NCBI RefSeq assembly: GCF_001425055.1 | Contig: NZ_LMDK01000012.1 | Coordinates: 566,400 to 630,399 of the forward strand | Direction of reading: 5' to 3' | DNA length: 64,000 bases | Source: Pelomonas sp. Root1237 | GTDB lineage: Bacteria; Pseudomonadota; Gammaproteobacteria; Burkholderiales; Burkholderiaceae_C | In this document: piece by piece, positions 1 through 10,419 of the stretch | Layout of the letters: the number at the start of each line of letters is the position of its first letter | Position numbering within the stretch: the first letter of the stretch is position 1 | Program-made: the position numbers and the translations under genes | Notes under the pieces: model-generated | Seen by the model: the letters and a program-made list of their open reading frames with translations, nothing else | Databases searched by the model: none | What the model was told of the DNA's origin: nothing

Positions 1-731
1 CCGAGCTTGAGCATCAGGCGCGACAGCATCTCGGCTTCGAGATACGGGTCGGCCGGGCGGTTCTGCCAGGCGGTCGAATCACGGCCTTGGGAGGTGTAGA
101 TCTCCTGCATGCCGCGGTGGCTGATGAAGATGTCGGTGCCGCTTGTGCCTCGTTCGACACGGGTGCGGTACATGTCGCGCTCGCCGGTGGAGTACAGGCC
201 GTCGAAGACCTTGCCGATGGTGGAGCGGATGAAGTCCTGCGGCAGCTTGGCGCGGTTCTCGCCCCAGTTGGTCTCCATGACACCGACCTCGGGCTGCTCC
301 TTGACGACTTCAAGGCCGCGTTCCTGCCAGAAGGTGCGGATCTGCGGCCAGAGCTGCTCGGGCGAAGCCGAGGTGTGCAGCCAGCGCTCGGCGCCACTGC
401 GCTCGAGGCGAACATCGCCAACCGCATTGGCGGCGACGCTGCCGGAGACCAGCGACTGGGCGTTGGTCGAATTCGCCGGCTTGACCGCCGACAACGCCGA
501 GGCGGTGATGGAGCCGCCCTGCACTTGAGCGCGGTTGTCCTTGGCCAACTGGGTCAGGTCGGGCGGGACGTCCAGACCCTGGGTCTGGCGCGAAGCGGCG
601 CGGTAGTCGACCTTGTCCGTCGAGAACATGCTGTCGATGGTGCTGCAGCCGGCGAGGGACAGGACAAAGGCCGTGCAGGCCAGACGGGTCGCCGACGGGC
701 GAAGCGAGCAAATCGGGGAAAGGGACGTCAC
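1..731 (-). CDS. bamC: Outer membrane assembly lipoprotein BamC (3' end outside window)
   Basis: BamC/NlpB is an accessory lipoprotein of the Bam complex that inserts beta-barrel proteins into the outer membrane. The frame opens at a GTG (729-731) with GGAG nine bases upstream. It encodes a signal peptide ending in the lipobox LAGC, with the acylated Cys about 30 residues in. The mature chain carries the conserved start KVDYR, then PPDLTQLA, then a domain with SPEQLWPQIRTFW and TNWGENRAKLP typical of BamC. There is no ATG near the lipobox, so a search for ATG starts alone would miss it. It lies directly downstream of dapA, the classic dapA-bamC arrangement. The reading frame is still open at base 1, so the C-terminal domain is not visible. 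Identification is secure; the exact start is probable. Confidence 0.9.
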   Translation of the reverse strand, partial: MTSLSPICSLRPSATRLACTAFVLSLAGCSTIDSMFSTDKVDYRAASRQTQGLDVPPDLTQLAKDNRAQVQGGSITASALSAVKPANSTNAQSLVSGSVAANAVGDVRLERSGAERWLHTSASPEQLWPQIRTFWQERGLEVVKEQPEVGVMETNWGENRAKLPQDFIRSTIGKVFDGLYSTGERDMYRTRVERGTSGTDIFISHRGMQEIYTSQGRDSTAWQNRPADPYLEAEMLSRLMLKL

Positions 732-796
732 GCTGGAGATCTCCGAGGGAACTGGTTGCCCGCTTGAAACGGGCAGCCGCGCATTAGACCAGAGGC

Positions 797-1678
797 TCAG
801 AGCAGTCCGGCTTCAACCATTGCCTGGCCGACGCTGGCCTGGCCGGCAGCCGTCAGCGGCGTGATTGGCAGGCGCAGCGCACCGCCGCAGCGGCCCAGGC
901 GCGACAGCGCCCACTTCGCCGGGCCGGGGCTGGGCTCGCAGAACAGCTGCTTGTGCAGACCGAGCAGCTTGAAATGGATCTTGCGCGCCTCGACGGCGTT
1001 GCCGTCGATGGCCAGGCGGCAAAGTTCAGCCATCAACTCCGGCGCGACATTGGCCGTCACGCTGACGTTGCCGTGGCCGCCGAGCAGCATCAGCGCGACC
1101 GCCGTGCCGTCGTCGCCCGAGTAGACGTGGAAGCCCGCCGGGGCGTGCTTGATCAGATAGGCCGCGCGCTCAATATTGCCGGAGGCTTCCTTGACGCCGA
1201 AGACGCCGGGCAGGCTGGCGCAACGCAGCGTCGTCTCAGGGGCCATATCGGCCACCGTCCGGCCAGGCACGTTGTAGAGCATCATGGGGATGTCCACGGC
1301 CTCGGCGATGGCCTTGAAGTGCTGGTAGATGCCTTCCTGCGAGGGCTTGTTGTAGTAGGGCACGACCGACAGCGTGCAGTCCGCGCCGACCTCCTTGGCA
1401 TATCGGCTCAGCTCGATGGCTTCGGCGGTGGAATTGGCGCCGGTGCCAGCCAGGATGGGGATGCGGCCCTTGGCATGCTCGACCGCGACGCGAATGATTT
1501 CGCGGTTCTCTTCCATGCTGACCGTGGGCGACTCACCGGTCGTGCCGACGACGCCGACGCAGGAGGTGCCGGACTCGACATGCCAGTCGATCAGGCGGCG
1601 CAGGGCGGGGTAGTCAATGCTGCCGTCCTCGTTCATCGGGGTGACGAGGGCGACGATGCTGCCGAGGATGGGCTTCAT
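797..1678 (-). CDS. dapA: 4-hydroxy-tetrahydrodipicolinate synthase
   Basis: DapA condenses pyruvate with aspartate-semialdehyde in the first committed step of lysine/diaminopimelate synthesis, in the cytoplasm. The 293-residue length is normal for the family. The GTTGES substrate loop sits at 45-50, the catalytic Tyr135 in YNVPGRT, and the Schiff-base Lys163 in GVKEASG. The ATG start is followed by the typical [15 protein letters not shown]. bamC follows 66 bases downstream on the same strand. A separate methyltransferase gene ends 30 bases upstream, so dapA may start a new transcript or be read from the MFS/methyltransferase unit. No anomaly seen. Confidence 0.97.
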   Translation of the reverse strand: MKPILGSIVALVTPMNEDGSIDYPALRRLIDWHVESGTSCVGVVGTTGESPTVSMEENREIIRVAVEHAKGRIPILAGTGANSTAEAIELSRYAKEVGADCTLSVVPYYNKPSQEGIYQHFKAIAEAVDIPMMLYNVPGRTVADMAPETTLRCASLPGVFGVKEASGNIERAAYLIKHAPAGFHVYSGDDGTAVALMLLGGHGNVSVTANVAPELMAELCRLAIDGNAVEARKIHFKLLGLHKQLFCEPSPGPAKWALSRLGRCGGALRLPITPLTAAGQASVGQAMVEAGLL

Positions 1679-1708
1679 GGTGGGAATTTCTTAAGGAATC
1701 TGGCGATT

Positions 1709-2227
1709 TTAGGCTGCCGGCGACGGCCGCATGGCCGCAACGCGCTGGACGAAGCGCGGCGAGGTTTCGAGATCAGCCCCGTCCTCGAACAGGTCTTCGT
1801 AAGCCACGATGCGCCACCCCTCGCAGACGCGCAGCAACTCGCCCCGCTGCAGCAGGAAGTCGGGCCGGGAGGGCCTGCCGAGGGTCTGCTGGCCGTCGGC
1901 GAAGGTTTCCCAGATCAGCCAGCCACCGGGCCTGACCGCAGCGCGGATGTCATCGAACAGCGGCCGCCAGAGGTAATTGCAGACGACGACCAGGTCGAAT
2001 TCGCGATCCGCCAGCGGCCAGGGGCCGTTCTCGATGTCGGCGTTGATGATCTCGGCCAGGTCTTGCAATGGCGCAGTGGCGGCCGCGTCACGGTCGATGC
2101 CCGTGACCTGCCAGCCGGCGTCCACCAGCCAATGCAGGTTGCGTCCAGACCCGCAGGCCACGTCCAGGGCCGCACCGGGCGGCGTCGGCGCCAGGCGCTG
2201 CAACCAGGCAGAGGGCCGGCCACTCAT
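1709..2227 (-). CDS. Class I SAM-dependent methyltransferase, substrate unknown
   Basis: The 172-residue protein has a compact Rossmann methyltransferase fold. Motif I is LDVACGSGRNLHWL at about 21-34, followed by an acidic end of strand 2 (TGIDRD) and the post-motif FDLVVVCNYLWRPL. It resembles the small tellurite-resistance/TehB-like or UbiE-like methyltransferases that act on small molecules, but nothing in the sequence fixes the substrate. Its ATG overlaps the stop codon of the preceding 41-residue ORF (ATGA at 2224-2227), so it is likely translationally coupled to that ORF and to the MFS transporter further upstream. Fold assignment is firm; function is unknown. Confidence 0.8.
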   Translation of the reverse strand: MSGRPSAWLQRLAPTPPGAALDVACGSGRNLHWLVDAGWQVTGIDRDAAATAPLQDLAEIINADIENGPWPLADREFDLVVVCNYLWRPLFDDIRAAVRPGGWLIWETFADGQQTLGRPSRPDFLLQRGELLRVCEGWRIVAYEDLFEDGADLETSPRFVQRVAAMRPSPAA

Positions 2228-2349
2228 CCGAAGCAGGCCCAGATCTGCTCGCTGAGCTGGACCATGACGGCCGGGTGGCGGTAGGCCAGGACGGTGAGCG
2301 CCAGCACGGCGACGGCCAGCGTCGGCCAGAGCCAGCGGCCGGGCTTCAT
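2224..2349 (-). CDS. 41-residue single-pass membrane microprotein
   Basis: This short ORF starts MKPGRWLWPTLAVAVLALTV and ends with ACFG. A basic N-terminus precedes one hydrophobic stretch at about residues 7-22, predicting a single membrane span with a short tail that contains one Cys. The start ATG overlaps the stop of the upstream MFS gene (ATGA, 2346-2349), and its own stop overlaps the ATG of the downstream methyltransferase (ATGA, 2224-2227). These two perfect 4-base overlaps are strong evidence that it is translated. It has no recognisable domain; a role as a small partner of the MFS transporter is inference. Confidence 0.65.
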   Translation of the reverse strand: MKPGRWLWPTLAVAVLALTVLAYRHPAVMVQLSEQIWACFG

Positions 2350-3560
2350 GCCGGCTGAGCCCTCAGGATGGGCGTCTCACGCACTGGCAAGTTGGCCAGC
2401 ATGGCCATGACACCGAGCCCGATGGCGAGATACCAGACGACGTCGTAGCTGCCGGTCGCGTCGTAGAGCTTGCCGCCCAGCCAGACGCCCAGGAAGCTGC
2501 CAATCTGGTGGCTGAAGAACACGAAGCCGCCCAGCATGGACAGGTGCTGGGCGCCGAAGATCTGCGCGACGACGGCGTTCGTCGGTGGCACGGTCGACAG
2601 CCACAGGAAGCCGATGACCGCGGCGAAGATGTAGACGCTCAGCGGCGTCAGTGGCACCGAGATGAAGGTCACGATGGCCACGGCGCGCAGTCCGTAAATG
2701 GCTGACAGCAGATAGCGTTTGGGAAAGCGCTGGCCCAGCATGCCGGCCGCATACGTGCCGAAGATATTGAACAGGCCGATCAGCATCAGTGCGCCGGTGG
2801 ACACGCCGATGCCCAGGCCGTGGTCCTTCAGGTAACTCGGCAGATGCACGCCGATGAAGACGACCTGGAAGCCGCAGACGAAGTAGCCCAGCATCAGCAG
2901 CTGGAAGCTGCGGTAGCCGAAGGCTTCGCGCAGCGCCTGGCCAATGCTCTGGTGGGCGCCGCTGAAGGCCGCCACGCTGCGCTCGCGCACGCCAAGCGCG
3001 AGCGGCACGATCAACAGGGCCGCGCCGGCCAGCAGCCACAAGGCGCCCTGCCAGCCGAGATGGCTGATCAGCCAGGTCTCGACGGGGATCATGACGAACT
3101 GGCCGAAGGAGCCTGCCGCGGCCGCGACGCCGAAGGCCCAGGAGCGCTTTTCCGGCGACACCGTGCGGCCCAGCACGCCGTAAATGACGGCGTAGGTGGA
3201 GCCCGATTGCGCGATGCCGATCAGCACGCCGGCACCGAGGGTGAAGCTCAGTGGGTGGCTGGTGACGGCCATCAGCAGCAGGCCGCAGGCATACGTCAGG
3301 CCACCGGCGATCAGTACCTTCCAGGCGCCGAAGCGGTCGGCCAGCATGCCGGCAATCGGCCCGGCTATGCCCCAGGAGAGGTTCTGCACGGCCATCGCGA
3401 AAGAGAAGGTCTCGCGCGTCCAGCCGCGCTCCGTGATGATGGGCTGCAGCCAGAAGCCGAAGCCGTGGCGGATGCCCATCGACAGCGTGACGATCATGGC
3501 ACCGCACAGCAGCACCTGTTGGACGGACAAACCGGTGGAAGCGGGGCGGGGGGTGTTCAT
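2346..3560 (-). CDS. MFS transporter, OFA/monocarboxylate-type
   Basis: This 404-residue major facilitator protein has about twelve hydrophobic segments and the loop 2-3 signature GMLADRFGAWKVLI at about 71-84. The sequence, with MGIRHGFGFWLQPI near the start and GIAGPIAGMLADRFG, resembles the oxalate/formate antiporter and monocarboxylate-transporter-like branch, so a small organic acid is a plausible substrate. The direction of transport is not determinable. It is the first gene of an overlapping chain with the 41-residue ORF and the methyltransferase. The amidohydrolase gene ends 13 bases upstream on the same strand and may be co-transcribed. Confidence 0.85.
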   Translation of the reverse strand: MNTPRPASTGLSVQQVLLCGAMIVTLSMGIRHGFGFWLQPIITERGWTRETFSFAMAVQNLSWGIAGPIAGMLADRFGAWKVLIAGGLTYACGLLLMAVTSHPLSFTLGAGVLIGIAQSGSTYAVIYGVLGRTVSPEKRSWAFGVAAAAGSFGQFVMIPVETWLISHLGWQGALWLLAGAALLIVPLALGVRERSVAAFSGAHQSIGQALREAFGYRSFQLLMLGYFVCGFQVVFIGVHLPSYLKDHGLGIGVSTGALMLIGLFNIFGTYAAGMLGQRFPKRYLLSAIYGLRAVAIVTFISVPLTPLSVYIFAAVIGFLWLSTVPPTNAVVAQIFGAQHLSMLGGFVFFSHQIGSFLGVWLGGKLYDATGSYDVVWYLAIGLGVMAMLANLPVRETPILRAQPA

Positions 3561-3573
3561 GCGGCGACTGTAA

Positions 3574-4941
3574 TCAGCGCTGTTTGGCCTTGCTGGGCGT
3601 CTTGGCTTTGCCGCCTTTTTTCTTCGCGGCAGCCTTCTTCGGCGGGTCGGCGGTCGAGGTGCTGGCTTGGGAGCTGGCCGCCGCCACGTCGGCCAGTCGG
3701 GTCAGCAGCCTGCCTTGCTTGACGCGCAACAGCGGCATGTCAATGGTGGCCAGGTCGGTCAGCGGGTCGGCGCCCAGCACCAGGAAGCTGGCCTCGCAGC
3801 CGGGGTCGAAGCAGCCGAGCTTGCGGCCCGGGAAAAGCGCCAGCGGCGTGTCGCGCGTGGCCAGCCGCAACAGCGTCGCACGGTCCAGGCCGAGGTCGTC
3901 CAGCGCGTGCAGCTCGGCCCGGCCGGTGCCGACGAAGACGTCGGAGCCGATGAGCAACTGCACGCCGGCCGCCTGCAATCTTGCGAGGTTGGCGCGCTGC
4001 ACGTCCCTCAGCGCGGCCAGGGTTGCGGCGTCGAGCTTGAAGAGAGCGGTGGCGGCCGTCGTCGTGATGACGGCGGTGTGCTGACGCGCGGCCTGGGCGG
4101 CGGCGGCCTCGCTGATGGCGAAACGCTCGGGCGCCTCGTCCAATGTGTTGGCATAACCGGGCAGGTGGGCGATGGCGTCGACACCAGCGGCCAGTGCGGC
4201 ATCAAAGTCGGCTGCAGTTTCCACATGGGCGACGACGCGGCGGCCGTCCGCGCGCGCCAGCCGGGTCAGCGCGTTGGCGGTCTCGGGCGTCAGGCCCAGG
4301 CGGCCAAACATCTCCGGTCGGCCGCGCAGCTCGGGGCGCTCGCTGTGCGCCAGCACGATGCGCAGCCAGTTGCCGCCGCGGGCCTTGATGGCCGGCCACT
4401 GCGCCAGCGCCAGCTCGGGGCTGTCGACGAGGACGATCTGCTTCTGCGCCGCGGCCGCCTCGGCGCTGGGTTCGGGCAGCACGGCCGCCAGCGGGTAGCC
4501 GTCGCTGGACGTGATGCAGGCGGTCACGAAGCTGACGTCCGGTGCCGCGGGCGTGGCGGTCAGCGGCTTGACCTCGGCGACGCCGGCCGGGTCGCCACAC
4601 AGCATGGCGGCGTAGAACACGCCTTCGTCCAGATACGTCTGCGCGTACTGGCCCCAGCCCCAAGCAGTCTGCAGATTGTGGTTGTGCGCCTCGGCCAGCG
4701 GGTTGATCAGGACTTGCTGGCCGTGGATGTCCATCTTGCGGTTGACCTTGGCCGGTTTCCTGGCGACGAAGACGCCGTTTTCGACGTAAAGGCTGCCGCG
4801 CTGGATCTTCTGACCGTCGAACCAGCGCGCGTTCTTCAGTTCCCAGGACAGCGGGGCGCTGGCTTGGTAGGGCGGTTGGGAGGGGCCTTGCGCCTGCGCG
4901 AGTCCACAGGCCAGCAGCAAAAAGGCAGTCAGGAATCTCAA
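3574..4941 (-). CDS. Exported amidohydrolase-superfamily protein
   Basis: The 455-residue protein begins with a signal peptide, MRFLTAFLLLACGLAQAQ, with likely cleavage after AQA. A metal-dependent hydrolase barrel follows: the HxH pair is His86/His88 in AEAHNHN, further metal-binding His residues are likely in VVAHVE and AIAHLPG, and the catalytic Asp is likely in IGSDVF. The layout is that of imidazolonepropionase/dipeptidase-like amidohydrolases, so hydrolysis of an amide or peptide bond in the periplasm is expected; the substrate is unknown. The start codon is TTG (4939-4941), the only one that preserves the signal peptide. The C-terminus is a Lys/Ala-rich tail of about 25 residues, unusual for an exported enzyme. 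The gene diverges from parE across 66 bases. Confidence 0.8.
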   Translation of the reverse strand: MRFLTAFLLLACGLAQAQGPSQPPYQASAPLSWELKNARWFDGQKIQRGSLYVENGVFVARKPAKVNRKMDIHGQQVLINPLAEAHNHNLQTAWGWGQYAQTYLDEGVFYAAMLCGDPAGVAEVKPLTATPAAPDVSFVTACITSSDGYPLAAVLPEPSAEAAAAQKQIVLVDSPELALAQWPAIKARGGNWLRIVLAHSERPELRGRPEMFGRLGLTPETANALTRLARADGRRVVAHVETAADFDAALAAGVDAIAHLPGYANTLDEAPERFAISEAAAAQAARQHTAVITTTAATALFKLDAATLAALRDVQRANLARLQAAGVQLLIGSDVFVGTGRAELHALDDLGLDRATLLRLATRDTPLALFPGRKLGCFDPGCEASFLVLGADPLTDLATIDMPLLRVKQGRLLTRLADVAAASSQASTSTADPPKKAAAKKKGGKAKTPSKAKQR

Positions 4942-5007
4942 GCTCGAACACTCGCTCTTCGGGGGCCGCGAATCCTAGCCCGAGCGCGTCCATAGAATCC
5001 CGCCCCT

Positions 5008-7002
<1,995 letters not shown>

Positions 7003-7091
7003 GCCCCCCAAGCTAGGGGGCGGGGTGACTCTCTGTTGACGCGGGTGATGGGCGGCGAAGAATGGCGCCCACCCTATTCAAAGGAGCTGCC

Positions 7092-8642
7092 ATGCGTCAG
7101 CACAAGTTTGCGATCCGCGCCGTCGTTCTCTGCCTCGGTGCCGCCGCCATGTCGGCGGCCCTCGCCGCGCCCAAGGACGAAGTCGAGCTCATCGTTGGCC
7201 ATAAGGTCAACGGCGGTGGCGCTGTGCGCGCCGAGGTCGGTCGCGGTGGCGGTCGCGTCGTCGAGGACTTGTCCGAGATCGACGCTCTCGTCGTCAGCAT
7301 GCCGCGCGGCGCCGCCAAGGCACTGGCCCGCCACGCCCAGGTCGATTTCGTCGATGAACCGGTCGAGCGTCACATCCTCGGCAATCGCAGCATCCGCGTC
7401 GCCGGCTCGCAGGCCCAGGTCGCGCCCTACGGCATTGCGATGGTGCAGGCCGATCAGCTTTCCGACGCCCAGGCCGGCAACCGGCGTGTGTGCATCGTCG
7501 ACTCGGGCATCAATGGCACCCACGAGGATTTGGCCGGCATCCCGATGACGGGCCAGAACTTCACCAAGTCCGGCGCCTGGAACACGGACGAAAACTCTCA
7601 CGGCACCCATGTGGCCGGCACGATCGCGGCGCTGAACAACGCGGTCGGGGTCGTCGGCGTGGCGCCGTCGGGCCGCCTGAACCTGCATATCGCCAAGGTC
7701 TTCGACGCCAGCGGCAGCGCCAGCGACGCGGTGATCTCGCGTGCCATGTTGGGTTGCGGGCGCGCCGGCGCCAACGTCATCAGCATGTCGCTGGGTGGCG
7801 CCACCGGCAGCCGCACCGAGGCGCGCACCGTGGCCAAGCTGGCCAGCCAGGGCATCCTGCTGGTCGCGGCAGCCGGCAACGAAGGTGACAACACGCTGTC
7901 CTACCCGGCCGCCTTCGCCGAGGTCGTGTCGATTGCAGCTGTCGACGCCAACAAGCTCGTTGCCAGCTTCTCGCAGTTCAACGCTGACGTCGAGCTCGCC
8001 GCCCCCGGTGTGGCCGTGCTGTCGACCGTGCCGGCCTACAGCCAGACAGGCGCCTCGTTGACCGTCGCTGGCGGCAGCTTCACCGTGCAGTCCATGGACG
8101 GTTCACCCCGCAGCAGCGCCAGCGGTTCACTGGCCGACTTCGGCCTTGGCAGCGCCGCCACGCCGGGCAGCATGAACGGCAAGGTCTGCCTGATCCAGCG
8201 CGGCACCATCGCCTTCGCCGACAAGGTGCTGAACTGCCAGAGCAGCGGCGGCGTCGGTGCGGTCATCTACAACAACACGACGGGCGACCTGCTCGGCACA
8301 TTGGGTGAGACCGTGACGACCATCCCGTCCGTCGGGGCCACCCAGGCAGACGGCGCGACCCTGCTGGGCCAGCTCGGCCAGTCGGCCAGCGTCGCCGTCT
8401 TCGGCCTGCCCGACCTGTACGCCAGCTACAGCGGCACGTCGATGGCGACGCCCCATGCATCCGCCGTTGCGGCCCTGGTGTGGAGCCTGCATGCCGGTTG
8501 CACGGCCACGCAATTGCGTGCGTCGCTGAACAAGAGCGCGCTGGACCTTGGCGCCCCCGGCCGTGACGACTACTACGGTAACGGCCTCGTGCAGGCCAAG
8601 GCAGCGCACGACCGCATCGCCGCGCTGGGCTGCGGCAACTGA
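7092..8642 (+). CDS. Secreted subtilisin-like S8 serine protease with PA insert
   Basis: The 516-residue protein starts at the ATG preceded by AAAGGAG (7079-7085); the upstream in-frame ATG at 7062 would bury the signal peptide MRQHKFAIRAVVLCLGAAA. A short inhibitor-like propeptide (about 28-105) is followed by the peptidase domain with the triad Asp137 (VCIVDSG), His170 (SHGTHVAGT) and Ser450 (SGTSMATPHA). Between the oxyanion-hole region (AAGNEGD) and the Ser lies an insert of about 100 residues with PA-domain features (GKVCLIQRGTIAFADKV, GAVIYNN). Cleavage of extracellular protein for nutrition or processing is expected. A 14-base palindrome CCCCGGCGCCGGGG (8650-8663) just after the stop may act as a terminator. 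Confidence 0.93.
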   Translation: MRQHKFAIRAVVLCLGAAAMSAALAAPKDEVELIVGHKVNGGGAVRAEVGRGGGRVVEDLSEIDALVVSMPRGAAKALARHAQVDFVDEPVERHILGNRSIRVAGSQAQVAPYGIAMVQADQLSDAQAGNRRVCIVDSGINGTHEDLAGIPMTGQNFTKSGAWNTDENSHGTHVAGTIAALNNAVGVVGVAPSGRLNLHIAKVFDASGSASDAVISRAMLGCGRAGANVISMSLGGATGSRTEARTVAKLASQGILLVAAAGNEGDNTLSYPAAFAEVVSIAAVDANKLVASFSQFNADVELAAPGVAVLSTVPAYSQTGASLTVAGGSFTVQSMDGSPRSSASGSLADFGLGSAATPGSMNGKVCLIQRGTIAFADKVLNCQSSGGVGAVIYNNTTGDLLGTLGETVTTIPSVGATQADGATLLGQLGQSASVAVFGLPDLYASYSGTSMATPHASAVAALVWSLHAGCTATQLRASLNKSALDLGAPGRDDYYGNGLVQAKAAHDRIAALGCGN

Positions 8643-8786
8643 GCAGGCGCCCCGGCGCCGGGGACAGAGTCAAAGCGCGGCACAATCCCGCGCCGTGATG
8701 ACCGCCCCCGCCCCCGCCATTTGCCAATGCCCCGCGACGCTGCCCGCCGGGTGGAGCCGCGCTCAGCCGAGCGGATCGGGGGCCTG

Positions 8787-9818
8787 ATGCAGACGGTCTT
8801 CAACGCCGGGCACGCGCTGCACGCGGCCACGCACGAGTTCTTCCGCGGCCGGCTGGTGCCGGCCTTCGAGGTCCCGGCGCGCGCCGACTACATCCTGCAG
8901 GCGGTGAGGGCTGCGGGCCTGGGTGAGGTGCTCGCGCCGGTCGACCACGGCCGCGCGCCGCTGGAGCGTGTGCATTCAGCGCGCTACCTGGATTTCATCG
9001 AGGGCGCGCACGCCGAGTGGCTCTCCACCGGTGGCGAGGGCGATGCCTTCCCGGCCGTGTGGCCGGTGCGTTCGTTGCGCAGTGACCTCGAGCCGATAAG
9101 TTTCGCGGCCCGCATGGGCCTGTATTCGATGGACAGTGGCACGCCGCTGACGGCCGGCAGCTGGGCTGCGGCCCATGCCGGCGCGCAGGCGTCGCTGACC
9201 GCACTCGATTTGGTGTTGGCCGGTGAGCGCTCGGCCTATGTGCTGACGCGCCCTCCTGGCCATCACGCCGGCGCCGACTTCTTCGGCGGCTACTGCTTCA
9301 TCAACAACGCCGCCGTTGCCGCGCAGGCTGCACGCGACGCGGGCCTGGCTCGTGTGGCCATCCTGGACGTGGATTACCACCACGGCAACGGCACCCAGGC
9401 CATCTTCTACGACCGCGCCGACGTGTTCTTCGCCAGCCTCCACGGTGACCCGCGCACCGAGTACCCGTTCTTCCTCGGTCATGCCGACGAGACCGGCGCA
9501 GGCGAGGGCGTCGGCTTCAATGCCAACTTCCCGCTGCCGGTGGGCGTGGACAACGACGACTGGTTCGCTGCACTGGACGCGGCGCTTGCACGGTTGACCG
9601 CCTATCAACCTGATCTGCTCATCGTGTCCCTCGGCGTGGACACCTACGGCGGCGACCCGATCTCGCACTTCAAGCTGGACGAGCCCGAGTTCCGCCGCAT
9701 GGGCGAACGCATTGCCCGCTTCGGCGCGCCGACGCTGTTCCTGCAGGAAGGCGGCTACGCGACCGAGGCCATCGGCCGCAACGTCGTCGCCGTGCTGGCT
9801 GGGTTCGAGACTGAATGA
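8787..9818 (+). CDS. Histone-deacetylase-family amidohydrolase (polyamine deacetylase-like)
   Basis: Bacterial class II HDAC-like enzymes are zinc deacetylases acting on acetylpolyamines or similar acetylated amines. The 343-residue protein contains RPPGHHA with the His159/His160 pair, the zinc ligands Asp196 and His198 in DVDYHHGNG, a third Asp in GVDTYGGDP, and the active-site Tyr in LQEGGYATEA. I use the ATG at 8787, preceded by GGGGG, which gives the family-typical beginning MQTVFNAGHALH; an in-frame ATG at 8721 adds a non-conserved 22-residue extension. The acetyltransferase gene follows after a repeat element. Whether the substrate is an acetylpolyamine or a protein is not decided by the sequence. 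Confidence 0.9.
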   Translation: MQTVFNAGHALHAATHEFFRGRLVPAFEVPARADYILQAVRAAGLGEVLAPVDHGRAPLERVHSARYLDFIEGAHAEWLSTGGEGDAFPAVWPVRSLRSDLEPISFAARMGLYSMDSGTPLTAGSWAAAHAGAQASLTALDLVLAGERSAYVLTRPPGHHAGADFFGGYCFINNAAVAAQAARDAGLARVAILDVDYHHGNGTQAIFYDRADVFFASLHGDPRTEYPFFLGHADETGAGEGVGFNANFPLPVGVDNDDWFAALDAALARLTAYQPDLLIVSLGVDTYGGDPISHFKLDEPEFRRMGERIARFGAPTLFLQEGGYATEAIGRNVVAVLAGFETE

Positions 9819-9894
9819 CGACCCCCACGTTCGCTCCGCTCACGGCCCCCCGAGGGGGCTGGACCTCCCTTGGGGCGGCCCGGCGGGAGGTCCC
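9819..9894 (+). repeat. Dispersed GC-rich intergenic repeat, short copy D
   Basis: This 76-base element begins directly after the stop codon of the HDAC-like gene and ends at the ATG of the acetyltransferase gene. It contains CCCCCCGAGGGGG and CTTGGGGCGGCCCGGCG, which are shared with the copies at 44931-45068, 48210-48300 and 54602-54740. The GGGAGG at 9885-9890 that serves as Shine-Dalgarno for the next gene is the last part of the element. The core can fold as a hairpin. Confidence 0.75.
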
Positions 9895-10419
9895 ATGAGC
9901 CTGCGCCTGCGCCCGACCATGCTGTCCGATCTTGACTGGGTCGTCTCGGTCGAGCGCGACGGTACCAACCTGCCCTTCATCACGCCCTGGGAGCGCCCGC
10001 AGCACGAAGGCGCCATCCGCTTTCCCGACTCACGCCACTTCATCCTTGAAGAGGGCGACGCTCTGGAGCGCATCGGCTTTGTCATCCTGCAGGGCTGCCG
10101 CAACCCGAACGGCTCGGTCGAGCTGAAGCGCCTGGTGCTGCAGGCCAAGGGCCGCGGCCTGGGGCGCTCGGCCGTACGCCAGCTCAAGGCCATGGCTTTC
10201 ACGCAGCTGAAATCCCATCGCTTCTGGCTGGACGTGACGGCGCTGAACACGCGCGCCCTCGAGCTGTATCGCAGCGAAGGCTTTGTCGAGGAAGGCCGGC
10301 TGCGTGAGAGCGTGCGCGTGACAACCGACGGCGCTGACGGCTATGACTCGCTGATCGTCATGTCGCTGCTGGACCGCGAATTCCAGGCGCGCGTGGCCCT
10401 CGGGCTGGAGGCCGCATGA
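9895..10419 (+). CDS. GNAT-family N-acetyltransferase
   Basis: The 174-residue protein is a RimJ/RimL-type GNAT fold. The acetyl-CoA pyrophosphate loop is seen in KGRGLGRSAVRQLKAMAF, followed by the conserved NTRALELYRSEGFVEEGRLRE of this family. The likely role is N-acetylation of a protein terminus or small amine; the substrate is unknown. The ATG at 9895 is chosen because GGGAGG lies five bases upstream; a longer reading frame upstream runs through the HDAC-like gene out of frame. Its stop overlaps the next start (ATGA at 10416-10419). Its position after a deacetylase-like gene is suggestive of opposed acetyl transfer, but that is inference. Confidence 0.85.
   Translation: MSLRLRPTMLSDLDWVVSVERDGTNLPFITPWERPQHEGAIRFPDSRHFILEEGDALERIGFVILQGCRNPNGSVELKRLVLQAKGRGLGRSAVRQLKAMAFTQLKSHRFWLDVTALNTRALELYRSEGFVEEGRLRESVRVTTDGADGYDSLIVMSLLDREFQARVALGLEAA

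Noticed and set aside
7003-7022. Terminator after parE
   Set aside because: CCCCC-AAGCTA-GGGGG can fold but no T-run follows; it may be a remnant of the dispersed repeat, so I did not list it as a terminator.
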